From contig JADJTI010000005.1 of NCBI GenBank assembly GCA_016711265.1, positions 62,001-126,000 on the forward strand: a stretch of DNA of 64,000 bases, in the 5' to 3' direction. Below are positions 53,261-62,118 of this stretch, one piece after another; positions within the stretch are counted from its first letter, which is position 1; each line of letters opens with the position of its first letter. Source of the DNA: Austwickia sp. Its GTDB lineage: Bacteria; Actinomycetota; Actinomycetes; Actinomycetales; Dermatophilaceae. The translations under genes and the position numbers were made by a program. Under the pieces are notes generated by a model. That model ran no database searches and was not told the origin of the DNA. It saw nothing but the letters and a program-made list of their open reading frames with translations.

Positions 53261-53664
53261 AGGGGGGTCCTCTGAGCAGGGGAAAAGGGGTGTGGCTCAA
53301 GGATTATTACCATACCGTGACCATGTCGTGACGCTTTCGCGTTCTCTTCGTTGCCAAACCGCGAGAAGGGCGAACGTTCGTCTCTCGCAAGCCTGTTGGT
53401 GTCGAGTCGAGTACGCCGACCGGTCCTGGAGGGTCACTCGGTCGGAGTTCGTGACATAACTCCACCAGGAGGTCTCTGCAGGTCAGCGGATTCCCCCGAG
53501 AGGCGCGTGCCGACGCCATCTCCACCGATCGGGCGTACCACGCGCGTGACCAGGGACGTTGCGACGCCACATAACTTGACGCCAAAAACGGCCCCGGCTC
53601 ATCCACATGTGAAGCTCGTCACAAACGCCCCGAACGCGTCCCTCGGCGGGCTGCGACCGCCCGC

Positions 53665-53714
53665 GGGCACCACACGGGCACCACACGGGCACCACGCGGG
53701 CACCACGCGGGCAC
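53665..53714. repeat. 11-bp tandem repeat upstream of the B12-binding gene
   Basis: Four copies of GGGCACCACAC or GGGCACCACGC and a partial fifth, about 60 bp before the cobalamin-binding protein. The whole divergent region 53261-53774 holds no gene. It includes a hairpin GCGAGA to TCTCGC around GAACGTTC near 53370-53397. Confidence 0.8.
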
Positions 53715-53774
53715 CCGGGGATCGTGGGCGGGGAACGCTGACCCGGCCCCGTCCATCCGACTAGGCTGACCCCC

Positions 53775-54176
53775 ATGAGTGAATCTCCGCTGCGCATCGT
53801 GGTGGCCAAGCCCGGACTCGACGGGCACGACCGCGGCGCCAAGGTCATTGCCCGCGCCCTGCGTGATGCGGGTATGGAGGTCGTGTACACCGGCCTTCAC
53901 CAGACGCCCGAACAGATCGTCGAGGCGGCCATCCAAGAGGATGCGGACGGAGTTGGTCTGTCGGTCCTCTCCGGTGCGCACATGACGCTGTTCGCCAAGA
54001 CCATCGAGTTGTTGAAGGCACGGGACGCCGCCGACATCGTGGTCTTCGGTGGCGGCATCATCCCCGAGGACGACATCCCCGAGCTCACCTCGATGGGGGT
54101 GGCCAAGGTTTTCACCCCGGGCGCCACCACCACCGAGATCGTCGAGTGGGTCAACGCGAACGTCACCGCGAGCTAA
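53775..54176 (+). CDS. Cobalamin B12-binding domain protein, mutase-subunit-like
   Basis: Stand-alone B12-binding domain of 133 residues, homologous to the C-terminus of methylmalonyl-CoA mutase. The DxHxxG motif is GLDGHDRGAKV (Asp16, His18, Gly21), followed by GLSVLSGAHMT and VFGGGIIPEDD, which shape the base-off cofactor pocket. Such small proteins may be the cobalamin subunit of a two-part mutase; no catalytic subunit lies in the window. Its position before sucCD, which consumes succinyl-CoA, fits. A terminator hairpin follows. Confidence 0.92.
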   Translation: MSESPLRIVVAKPGLDGHDRGAKVIARALRDAGMEVVYTGLHQTPEQIVEAAIQEDADGVGLSVLSGAHMTLFAKTIELLKARDAADIVVFGGGIIPEDDIPELTSMGVAKVFTPGATTTEIVEWVNANVTAS

Positions 54177-54243
54177 CGGTCGCCCACGCGCGGGCGTGCA
54201 GAAGGGTCGGCTGGCGCGCTGACCCACCGGCCGTCCCGCGCCC

Positions 54244-54276
54244 ACGCCCCGGACCACCCCAGCGGGTCCGGGGCGT
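54244..54276 (+). terminator. Terminator hairpin after the B12-binding gene
   Basis: Perfect 12-bp stem, ACGCCCCGGACC (54244-54255) with 54265-54276, and a 9-nt loop followed by TCCC. It separates this gene from sucC. Confidence 0.7.
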
Positions 54277-54430
54277 TCCCGTCCCCCGACGCATCTGCGG
54301 CCCGTCACCGGCCAGTGCGCGATCGCGCGGCGTGACGTGACCACCTCGGGTGCTCTCACCGGCCCAGATGGAACTGGCCCGGCGATAGGATCGCCACGGA
54401 CGTTTCCCATCGACGACGAGGAAATCTGCC

Positions 54431-55612
54431 GTGGATCTATTCGAATACCAAGCCCGCGACATGTTCGAACGGCACGGCGTGCCGGTGCTGGCCGGCGCGA
54501 TCGCCGAGACCCCGGCGCAAGCACGAGCCGCGGCGGAGAAGATCGGGGCCCTCTCCGGTGGCGTCACGGTGGTCAAGGCTCAGGTCAAGACGGGCGGGCG
54601 CGGTAAGGCCGGCGGTGTCAAAGTCGCCAAGTCTGCCGACGAGGCCGAGCAACTCGCCTCCCAGATTCTCGGCATGGACATCAAGGGCCACACGGTCCAC
54701 CGGGTGATGATCGCCCAGGGCGCCAAGATCGCCGAAGAGTACTACTTCTCCCTTCTCTTGGACCGGGCCAACCGGCAGTACTTGGCCATGTGCAGCAAGG
54801 AAGGCGGGATGGAGATCGAGCAGCTGGCCGTCGAACGGCCGGAGGCGCTCGCCCGCATCCCCGTCGACCCGATGGTCGGCATCGATGACGCCAAGGCCGA
54901 GGAGATCGCCACGGCCGCCGGCTTTGACGGTGACGTCAAGGCTCAGGTCGTCGCCGTCATGAAGAAGCTCTGGGATGTCTACACCGGCGAGGACGCCACC
55001 CTGGTGGAGGTCAACCCGCTGGTCAAGATGGAGGACGGCACGGTCGTCGCCCTCGACGGCAAGGTCACCCTGGACGACAACGCGAGCTTCCGCCAGCCGC
55101 ACCACGCCGACCTGGTGGACGAGAAGTCCGCCGACCCGCTGGAAGCCGAGGCCAAGGAAAAGGGCCTCAACTACGTCAAGCTCGAGGGCAGCGTCGGGAT
55201 CATCGGCAACGGTGCAGGCCTGGTCATGAGCACCCTGGACGTCGTCGCCTACGCCGGCGAGGACCTGCCCGGCAAGCCCCACCCGGCGAACTTCCTGGAC
55301 ATCGGTGGCGGCGCCTCTGCGCAGGTCATGAAGGACGGTCTGCACATCATTCTCGGGGACCCGCAGGTGAAGTCGGTGTTCGTGAACGTCTTCGGCGGCA
55401 TCACCAGCTGTGATGCGGTGGCTAACGGCATCGTCGGCGCGCTCGATGCGCTCGGCGATGAGGCCACCAAACCGCTGGTCGTGCGGATCGATGGCAACAA
55501 CGTGGAAGAGGGCCGTCGCATCCTCGCCGAACGTAACCACCCGCTCGTGACCATTGAAGAGACCATGGACGGCGCGGCCCGTAAGGCCGCCGAGCTCGCG
55601 GCTCAGGCCTGA
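54431..55612 (+). CDS. sucC: Succinyl-CoA synthetase beta subunit
   Basis: Nucleotide-binding subunit of 393 residues. ATP-grasp domain from MDLFEYQARDMF with QVKTGGRGKAGGVK, the segment VEVNPLV, and the C-terminal CoA-ligase fold with NIFGG-like VNVFGGITSCDAVA. Interconverts succinyl-CoA and succinate with substrate-level phosphorylation. Start is GTG at 54431. sucD follows 24 bp later. Confidence 0.97.
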   Translation: MDLFEYQARDMFERHGVPVLAGAIAETPAQARAAAEKIGALSGGVTVVKAQVKTGGRGKAGGVKVAKSADEAEQLASQILGMDIKGHTVHRVMIAQGAKIAEEYYFSLLLDRANRQYLAMCSKEGGMEIEQLAVERPEALARIPVDPMVGIDDAKAEEIATAAGFDGDVKAQVVAVMKKLWDVYTGEDATLVEVNPLVKMEDGTVVALDGKVTLDDNASFRQPHHADLVDEKSADPLEAEAKEKGLNYVKLEGSVGIIGNGAGLVMSTLDVVAYAGEDLPGKPHPANFLDIGGGASAQVMKDGLHIILGDPQVKSVFVNVFGGITSCDAVANGIVGALDALGDEATKPLVVRIDGNNVEEGRRILAERNHPLVTIEETMDGAARKAAELAAQA

Positions 55613-55636
55613 CAGCCGGAAGGACACAACAAGACA

Positions 55637-56524
55637 ATGGCGATCTTCCTCGACAAGTCCAGCCGCGTCATCGTCCAAGGGATGACGGGCTCCGAAGGCA
55701 TGAAGCACACCACCCGGATGCTGGCATCCGGAACGAACATCGTGGGCGGGGTCAACCCGAAGAAGGCCGGCGAAAAGGTCGAATTCCCGGGCGGGGTCAC
55801 CGTTGCGGTGTTCGGCAGCGTCGCTGACGCCGTGAAGGAGACCGGGGCCAACGTGTCGGTCATCTTCGTCCCGGCCACGTTCACCAAGGCCGCCGTCGTC
55901 GAAGCCGTCGACGCCCAGGTGCCGCTGGTCGTGGTCATCACCGAGGGCTGTGCGGTCAAGGACAGCGCGGAGTTCTACGAGTACGCCCAGAAGTCCGGCA
56001 AGACCCGGCTCATCGGCCCGAACTGCCCCGGGCTGATCAGCCCCGGACAGGCCAACGCCGGCATCATCCCGGCCGACATCGCGGGCGCGGGCAAGATCGG
56101 GCTCGTCAGCAAGTCCGGCACGCTGACCTACCAGATGATGTACGAGCTGCGGGACATCGGCTTCACCACGGCCGTCGGCATCGGCGGCGACCCGGTCATC
56201 GGCACCACCCACATCGACTGCCTCGAGGCGTTCGAAAACGACCCGGACACCGTAGCCATCGTGATGATCGGTGAGATCGGCGGCGACGCTGAGGAGCGCG
56301 CGGCGGCGTACATCAAGGATCACGTCACCAAGCCCGTTGTCGGGTACGTCGCGGGCTTCACAGCCCCCGAAGGCAAGACGATGGGGCACGCGGGTGCCAT
56401 CGTGACGGGATCGGCCGGTACGGCGGCCGCCAAGAAGGAAGCCCTGGAGGCGGCCGGCGTCAAGGTCGGCAAGACCCCCTCCGAGACCGCCACGCTCATG
56501 AAGGAGATCATCGCGGCGATGTGA
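55637..56524 (+). CDS. sucD: Succinyl-CoA synthetase alpha subunit
   Basis: CoA-binding subunit of 295 residues. N-terminal GMTGSEGMKHT CoA site, FGSVADAVKETGANVSVIFVP, and the phosphorylated His in MGHAGAIVTGSAGTA. The GPNCPGLI segment is intact. Completes the enzyme with sucC. A strong terminator lies 65 bp downstream. Confidence 0.98.
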   Translation: MAIFLDKSSRVIVQGMTGSEGMKHTTRMLASGTNIVGGVNPKKAGEKVEFPGGVTVAVFGSVADAVKETGANVSVIFVPATFTKAAVVEAVDAQVPLVVVITEGCAVKDSAEFYEYAQKSGKTRLIGPNCPGLISPGQANAGIIPADIAGAGKIGLVSKSGTLTYQMMYELRDIGFTTAVGIGGDPVIGTTHIDCLEAFENDPDTVAIVMIGEIGGDAEERAAAYIKDHVTKPVVGYVAGFTAPEGKTMGHAGAIVTGSAGTAAAKKEALEAAGVKVGKTPSETATLMKEIIAAM

Positions 56525-56589
56525 GGCCGTCGGTGAGCGACCAGCAGCCCTGTGACGTTGACGACGTGTCAGGGTGCTAGGCCGGGCCA

Positions 56590-56618
56590 GGGGCCGGACC
56601 CGATCGGGGTCCGGCCCC
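56590..56618 (+). terminator. Terminator hairpin after sucCD
   Basis: Perfect 12-bp stem (56590-56601 with 56607-56618), 5-nt loop, followed by TTCGTTGTCT. The best intrinsic terminator in the window. The following 56619-56869 shows no gene. Confidence 0.8.
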
Positions 56619-56869
56619 TTCGTTGTCTCACAACGGGCCTCCACGGTTGATACAGGGACGGCACAAGGCCTGTTCGAACCGGTTGTGTGCAGATAACCCA
56701 CACATGTGGCGCGGACCGCTTATAGCAGCTCAGGGGGCCGGGCAACAGATCGTGAGCCCGACATGTCGAGAAATTCACCCGGGCCCGCGAGGGTCTTCCG
56801 GAGCGGCCGAATCAGGACTAGCTTGTGTCCGGCTTTAGTCACAAGAGATGCCCACCTGGAGGTTCTGCC

Positions 56870-58339
56870 ATGGCAGACAGCTATTCCACTCAACCCCCCA
56901 CGATCGTGGAGCCGGACAAACCACGGCGCGACCGCACGCACTGGCTGTATATCGCCGTGATCATCGCGGTTGTCGCCGGCATCCTGGTGGGCTGGCTGTC
57001 CCCCGGGACCGGTAAGGGGCTGAAGGATCTGGGCACGGTCTTCGTGATGCTGATCCGGATGATGATCAGCCCGATCATCTTTTGTACCATCGTCTTGGGT
57101 ATTGGCTCGGTGCGCGCCGCGGCGAGCGTCGGCAAGGCGGGCGGTATGGCGCTGGCCTACTTCCTCACCATGTCGACCTTCGCGCTGGGCATCGGCCTGG
57201 TGGTCGGCAACATCATCCAGCCTGGGAGCGGCCTGAAGGCCGAGGCTGGATCCGGTGAGAAGCTGCTGCCCAAGGGTGAGGCGTCCGCGGGAGGTCTCGT
57301 CGGGTTCGCCAAGGAGGTCATTCCCGACACCTTGGTGTCCTCGCTGACGGCCGGCAAGGTGCTGCAGACCCTGTTCGTCGCCCTCCTGGTCGGCTTCGCC
57401 GTCCAGCGGATGGGGCGGGCCGGTGAACCGATCCTGCGGGGCATCGCGCACATGCAGAAGCTGGTCTTCCGCGTGCTCCTGATGATCCTGTGGACCGCAC
57501 CGATCGGCGCCTTCGGAGCCATCGCCGGCGTCGTCGCCGAGAGCGGCCCCAAGGCCGTGGGCGAGATGCTCAAACTGATGGCCGGCTTCTATCTCACCTG
57601 CATCATCTTCGTGTTCGGCATTCTGGCGATCGTCCTGTGGTCGGTGACCAAGCAGAACATCTTCAAGCTCGCCAAGTATCTGGGCCGTGAGTACCTGCTC
57701 ATCGTCGCCACCTCGTCCTCGGAGTCGGCGCTGCCGAACCTGATGGCCAAGATGCAGCACGCCGGCGTCCACAAGTCCACCGTCGGGATTGTCGTCCCGA
57801 CCGGATACTCCTTCAACCTCGATGGCACCGCCATCTACCTGACGATGGGTGCGCTGTTCATCGCTGACGCGATGGGCCAGCCGATGGCCCTCGGCGAGCA
57901 ACTGGGGCTGCTGCTGTTCATGATCGTGGCCTCCAAGGGCGCGGCGGGCGTCGCCGGCGCCGGGCTGGCCACGCTGGCCGCGGGCATTCAGGCCCACCGG
58001 CCCGAGTTGCTCGACGGCGTCGGCATCGTGGTCGGCATCGACCGCTTCATGTCCGAGGCCCGCGCGCTGACCAACTTCTCGGGCAACGCGGTGGCGACCC
58101 TCGTGATCGGGCAGTGGACCGGCACTCTGGACCGCGACCGGGCCCGCGAGGTCTTCGACGGACAGCACCCGTTCGACTATTCGACGATCGGCCAGGACGT
58201 GCACGACATGGACGAACACCCGATGTCGCCGGTCGACCCCGCGGAGAAGCTCCAGCCCACCCCGCAGCCGATCATCCCGGATGAGGCCACCCGGGCCGAC
58301 GCCCGCGAGTTCCGTCGCGAGCACGGCAGCCACCACTAG
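56870..58339 (+). CDS. DctA-type C4-dicarboxylate/cation symporter
   Basis: DAACS-family symporter of 489 residues with eight helices and two re-entrant loops. The hallmark motifs are TSSSESALPNLM (serine-rich loop), PTGYSFNLDGTAIYLT and IDRFMSEARALTNFSGNAVAT. Imports succinate, fumarate or malate with protons or sodium; glutamate is possible. A hydrophilic acidic C-terminal tail follows residue 430. The start ATG at 56870 follows TGGAGG. Placed between sucCD and a TRAP transporter. Confidence 0.9.
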   Translation: MADSYSTQPPTIVEPDKPRRDRTHWLYIAVIIAVVAGILVGWLSPGTGKGLKDLGTVFVMLIRMMISPIIFCTIVLGIGSVRAAASVGKAGGMALAYFLTMSTFALGIGLVVGNIIQPGSGLKAEAGSGEKLLPKGEASAGGLVGFAKEVIPDTLVSSLTAGKVLQTLFVALLVGFAVQRMGRAGEPILRGIAHMQKLVFRVLLMILWTAPIGAFGAIAGVVAESGPKAVGEMLKLMAGFYLTCIIFVFGILAIVLWSVTKQNIFKLAKYLGREYLLIVATSSSESALPNLMAKMQHAGVHKSTVGIVVPTGYSFNLDGTAIYLTMGALFIADAMGQPMALGEQLGLLLFMIVASKGAAGVAGAGLATLAAGIQAHRPELLDGVGIVVGIDRFMSEARALTNFSGNAVATLVIGQWTGTLDRDRAREVFDGQHPFDYSTIGQDVHDMDEHPMSPVDPAEKLQPTPQPIIPDEATRADAREFRREHGSHH

Positions 58340-58350
58340 TCCCCTCGTCG

Positions 58351-58410
58351 TGACGGTGGCGTGCCGCCCCCGCGCCGCGCCACCGTCACGCCACCCTCAC
58401 GCCACCGTCA
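58351..58410. terminator. Terminator-like repeat after dctA
   Basis: TGACGGTGGCG (58351-58361) can pair with CGCCACCGTCA at 58378-58388 or 58400-58410. These belong to a tandem 11-bp array (58378-58416). A likely dctA terminator with slipped copies. Confidence 0.55.
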
Positions 58411-58558
58411 CGCCACCCCGAGCGGGGGGCGTGACGCTGTTGTGTCCGAGCGTTGACCCCTTGACACATGCGAAACCTGCGACCCCTGCGGCGCGGACGC
58501 CTGACAGCCCACGCACGCAGGGGTTGCCCTTCGTCGCGACAAACCAGCCGCTCGGCTC

Positions 58559-58569
58559 TGGTCTGACCA
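58559..58569. promoter_or_regulatory. LldR/FadR-type operator upstream of TRAP operon
   Basis: TGGTCTGACCA, identical to the site before the lactate permease at 10992-11002. Lies 27 bp upstream of the minus-35 box of the TRAP promoter. Confidence 0.55.
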
Positions 58570-58596
58570 TTGGGGGATAGTGATGGCAGCGGAACC

Positions 58597-58625
58597 TTGA
58601 CACCCGACCAGCCGATTTCTACTGT
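58597..58625 (+). promoter_or_regulatory. Sigma70-type promoter of the TRAP operon
   Basis: Minus-35 TTGACA (58597-58602) and minus-10 TACTGT (58620-58625) with a 17-bp spacer. A perfect minus-35 is rare in high-GC genomes. It predicts a leader of about 165 nt before dctP. Confidence 0.65.
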
Positions 58626-58798
58626 TCGGTACACCGAGTGACCGCGATCTCATCCCCCATCGTTACTCCGCCCCTGTTCGTGCCGTCGTAACACCACTCC
58701 ATGCCAAACGCGTGCTGCGTGGAGGACCCTGCGTACCTTTTCCACGGTGCGATCGGCTGCGTCGAGCGGGTCTGTCCGGAGCCTCGAAAGGAAACCTC

Positions 58799-59845
58799 AT
58801 GGTGACCAAGCGTCCCGTTCTTGTCGGCGTTGTCGTGGCGAGCGCGCTCGCCCTCGCGGCGTGTGGTGGTGCCCGCAGTGAGGGCACAGCTACCGCCAGT
58901 GGCGGAGCCCAGAAGTACACGATCAAGTTCTCGCACGTCGTAGCGCCGTCCGCGCCCAAAGGAAAGGCCGCGCTGAAGTTCAAGGAACTTGCCGAGAGCA
59001 AGTCCGGGGGGCGTTTGGAAGTGCAAGTGTTCTCCAACTCCGAGTTGTACGGCGACAAGGACGAGTTCCAGGCCCTGCAGTCCAACAGCGCGCAGATGCT
59101 GGCGCCGTCCACCGCGAAGTTCACCACGGTGGCCCCCGAGGTGCAGGTCCTGGACCTGCCGTTCCTGTTCGACAAGCCGGAGGACATCGCCAAGATCGCG
59201 GCGCCGGAGACCAAGGTCGGCAAGGCGATCTTCGACAACCAGAAGCTGGCCGCCAAGAACATGAAGCCGCTGGGCCTGTGGGATGCGGGCCTGAAGCACC
59301 TGTCGTCCAACAAGCCCATGAAGAGCCCGGCGGATCTGGCCGGCCTCAAGATGCGCATCCAACCCTCGGATGTCCTCAAGGTCCAGTTCCAGACCTGGAA
59401 GGCCAACCCGACGCCGATGGCGTTCTCCGAGGTGTACAACGCGATGCAGCAAGGCGTCGTCGACGGTGGTGAAAATCCCTGGTCGAACATCGAGAGCCAG
59501 AAGATGCACACCGTCCAGAAGCACATCACCGAATCCGGCCACGGGTATCTCGGCTACATCCTCGTCATCAACAACACCTTCTACAACGGCCTCCCCGACG
59601 ACCTGAAGAAGGTCGTCACCGACGCCGCCAAGGAGTCCGGCGACTACAACCGGCAGGTGGCCGAGGAGGTCAACCAGGAGTCCAAGAAGAAGATCCAGGC
59701 GGCCGGCACGACGACGATCTACACCCCGACCGACGCCGAGCGTAAGGCGCTCAAGGACGCCGTCGTTCCCGCGGTGTGGAACCAGTTCAAGGACCTCATC
59801 GGCGCCGAGATCATCGACGAGCTCCTCAAGGCCCAGGCATCCTGA
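58799..59845 (+). CDS. dctP: TRAP transporter solute-binding lipoprotein, DctP family
   Basis: Extracytoplasmic binding protein of 348 residues. Lipoprotein signal with lipobox ALAACGG (Cys22). DctP features include YTIKFSHVVAPSAPKGKAA at the N-terminus, LPFLFDKPEDI and the substrate Arg region GLKMRIQPSDVLK, then GVVDGGENPWSNI. Binds organic acids such as C4-dicarboxylates or lactate. GAAAGGAAACC precedes the ATG at 58799. Followed by dctQ and dctM. Confidence 0.95.
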   Translation: MVTKRPVLVGVVVASALALAACGGARSEGTATASGGAQKYTIKFSHVVAPSAPKGKAALKFKELAESKSGGRLEVQVFSNSELYGDKDEFQALQSNSAQMLAPSTAKFTTVAPEVQVLDLPFLFDKPEDIAKIAAPETKVGKAIFDNQKLAAKNMKPLGLWDAGLKHLSSNKPMKSPADLAGLKMRIQPSDVLKVQFQTWKANPTPMAFSEVYNAMQQGVVDGGENPWSNIESQKMHTVQKHITESGHGYLGYILVINNTFYNGLPDDLKKVVTDAAKESGDYNRQVAEEVNQESKKKIQAAGTTTIYTPTDAERKALKDAVVPAVWNQFKDLIGAEIIDELLKAQAS

Positions 59846-59935
59846 CGTCCGTCGGCGGCGAGCCCCTTGTGGCCCGCCGCCACGACGTCGTGAATCGCCA
59901 GGGATCACCAGGGATCACAATGACCATAGATCGCC

Positions 59936-60604
59936 ATGCATAAGGTCAATCGAGCGCTCATCGGCATCGAGAACGGCATCGCAGGCCTGTGCCTGATCGG
60001 GGCCGTCGGGCTCGCCGTACTCTCGATCATTCTTCGTGCCGGATTCGACACGATCATCTTCTGGTCCGAGGAAGCGATCATCTATCTGATCATCACCTCG
60101 ACCTTCTTCGGCGCCATCATCACGCTGCGGGACAACGAGCACGTGAACGTCGACATCCTGCCGAGCCTCATGAAGAGCGGCGGCAAGAAGGTGATGGCCC
60201 TGATCGCGGGGGCGGTCACCGTCGCGTACATGGGGATCGTCGCGGTCCTCGGGTGGTTGCTGCTCACCGAACCGTTTTCCTTCGACACGGTCACGCCTGC
60301 CCTGAAGCTGCCGTTGGGGGCTGTCGAGACGTGCATCCCGGTCGCCTTCACGCTGATGTTCATCAGGGCGATCATCATGCTGTGGTCCACCTGGAAGCAC
60401 GGTGTCCAGGAGCTCACCGCCGCGGACGTGGCGCGCATGGAGGCCGAGGCCGCCGGCGTCACCGCGGCAGACATCGAAGCTGCCCGGCGCGAATCGATGG
60501 CGACCCTGGGCGAGCAGAAGAAGCTGTACGGCGAGCCCGGGCACCACGACCCGGAGCTGGATCAGCCGCCCGCTACCGACAAGAACGGGGGTGCGGCCCG
60601 ATGA
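59936..60604 (+). CDS. dctQ: TRAP transporter small membrane subunit, DctQ
   Basis: Four-helix small permease of 222 residues. Helices at about 15-35, 45-65, 80-105 and 118-145, with FWSEEAIIYLIITSTFFGA and the charged DNEHVNVDIL loop. The C-terminal 75 residues form a hydrophilic Ala/Glu-rich cytoplasmic tail that ordinary DctQ proteins (about 160 residues) lack. No clear Shine-Dalgarno before the ATG. Overlaps dctM by ATGA. Confidence 0.92.
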   Translation: MHKVNRALIGIENGIAGLCLIGAVGLAVLSIILRAGFDTIIFWSEEAIIYLIITSTFFGAIITLRDNEHVNVDILPSLMKSGGKKVMALIAGAVTVAYMGIVAVLGWLLLTEPFSFDTVTPALKLPLGAVETCIPVAFTLMFIRAIIMLWSTWKHGVQELTAADVARMEAEAAGVTAADIEAARRESMATLGEQKKLYGEPGHHDPELDQPPATDKNGGAAR

Positions 60605-62001
60605 GCGACCCGGCGATCGCCCTGATCATCCTCCTGTTCGCGTTCCTGCTCACCTCGGCGCCCATCGCCGTGGCGATCGGGATGACCTCGTTCGTATACT
60701 TCTTCTACTTCACGACCGTGCCGCTGACGCAGGTCCCTGAGCGGCTGTTCAACTCGCTGAACTCGTTCCCGCTGATGGCCATCCCGTTCTTCGTGTTCGG
60801 GGCCAACGTGATGACCCACGGCGGCATCAGCAAGCGCCTGACCGACTTCTCCAACGTGCTGGTCGGCCGGTTCCGCGGCGGTTTGGCCATGACCGCAGTG
60901 CTCGCCTGCATGTTCTTCGCTGCGGTCTCCGGGTCCAGCCCGGCGACGGTGGTCGCGGTGGGCACCCTGATGATTCCCGCCATGATCGCCGCCGGGTACC
61001 CCCGGCAGTTCTCGACGGGCATCATCGCGTCCTCGGGGTCGCTCGGGATCCTGATCCCGCCCTCGATCCCGCTCATCGTCTACGGCATCGCGACCGAACA
61101 GTCCATCGGCGATCTGTTCCTCGCCGGAATCGTGCCCGGGCTGATGGCCGGGACGATGCTGCTGGTGACGGTCGTGATCATCTCCCGGCGCAAGGGCTAT
61201 GGCTGGTCGGGGCCCGCCGTGGCGGCCGAAGGTTCGGTCGCCGGAACCTCGGCGGCGATGTCGGCGGGCGAGTCCGCGGGAGGGGCTGCCGGTGGCGCGC
61301 CGGACGGCGGGTCCACTCGGGCGATCACCTTGCACCGGGTGAGCGGCAAGGAGAAGCTCGCCGTCTTCCGGTCGGCGATCCTGTCGCTGATGTTGCCGGT
61401 GATCGTGCTGGGCGGCATCTACGGCGGGATCTTCACCCCCACCGAGGCCGCCGCCGCTGCGGCCGGGTATGCACTGGTCATTGCCCTTTTCGTCTACCGC
61501 GACCTGAAGGTTACCGACCTCTGGAAGGTGGTCATCAGCTCCACGAAGACGTCGGCGATGATCATGTTCATCATCGCCAACGGGATCCTGTTCACCTTCG
61601 TGCTGACCACCGAGCGGATCCCCGGTCGGGTCACCGACAGCCTGCTGGCGGCCGACCTGTCGGCGTGGCAGTTCCTGCTGATCACCAACGTGATCCTGCT
61701 GGTCGTGGGCTGTTTCATGGAGACCTCGAGCGCGATCCTGATCCTGGCGCCGATCCTGTTCACCATCGGGACCGAACTGGGGATCGACCCAATCCACCTC
61801 GGTGTGGTCATGATCATGAACCTGGAGATCGGCATGGTCACCCCACCGTTCGGCCTCAACCTCTTCGTGGCCAGCGGGCTTTCGGGGATGTCGGTGGTCC
61901 AGGTCGCCAAGGCAGCCCTGCCCACCGCGGCCGTGCTGCTGACCGCCCTGTTCATGGTCACCTACATCCCGCAGATCTCGCTGGTCCTGCTGGGCAGATA
62001 G
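60601..62001 (+). CDS. dctM: TRAP transporter large membrane subunit, DctM
   Basis: Large permease of 466 residues with about 12 helices. Characteristic DctM segments include LNSFPLMAIPFFVFGANVM, AAVSGSSPATVVAVGTLMIP, GSLGILIPPSIPLIVYG and MVTPPFGLNLFVASG. A Gly/Ala-rich cytoplasmic insertion of about 50 residues lies near residue 205-255. Works with dctP and dctQ. A weak hairpin follows. Confidence 0.95.
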   Translation: MSDPAIALIILLFAFLLTSAPIAVAIGMTSFVYFFYFTTVPLTQVPERLFNSLNSFPLMAIPFFVFGANVMTHGGISKRLTDFSNVLVGRFRGGLAMTAVLACMFFAAVSGSSPATVVAVGTLMIPAMIAAGYPRQFSTGIIASSGSLGILIPPSIPLIVYGIATEQSIGDLFLAGIVPGLMAGTMLLVTVVIISRRKGYGWSGPAVAAEGSVAGTSAAMSAGESAGGAAGGAPDGGSTRAITLHRVSGKEKLAVFRSAILSLMLPVIVLGGIYGGIFTPTEAAAAAAGYALVIALFVYRDLKVTDLWKVVISSTKTSAMIMFIIANGILFTFVLTTERIPGRVTDSLLAADLSAWQFLLITNVILLVVGCFMETSSAILILAPILFTIGTELGIDPIHLGVVMIMNLEIGMVTPPFGLNLFVASGLSGMSVVQVAKAALPTAAVLLTALFMVTYIPQISLVLLGR

Positions 62002-62058
62002 CGGGCTCGACCACGTTCTTCGACCACGTTCTTCGACCATGTTCGACGCACGTGCCAG

Positions 62059-62091
62059 CGGCCCACCCGGGGAACCCCTCGGCGTGGGCCG
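62059..62091 (+). terminator. Weak hairpin after dctM
   Basis: CGGCCCAC (62059-62066) pairs with GTGGGCCG (62084-62091), followed by TTGG. Before it, CGACCACGTTCTT is repeated in tandem from 62008. Confidence 0.5.
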
Positions 62092-62118
62092 TTGGTCTGC
62101 GCCGAGGCGGAAGGCAGC

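Noticed and set aside
53300..53600. c-di-AMP (ydaO-type) riboswitch upstream of the M23 peptidase
   Set aside because: CGGGGGAATCCG is present on the minus strand but the other conserved blocks I expect are not recognisable; not claimed without a covariance search.
56685..56710. CRP/GlxR site TGTGTGCAGATAACCCACA before dctA
   Set aside because: Half-sites are three bases too far apart for the 16-bp TGTGA-N6-TCACA consensus.
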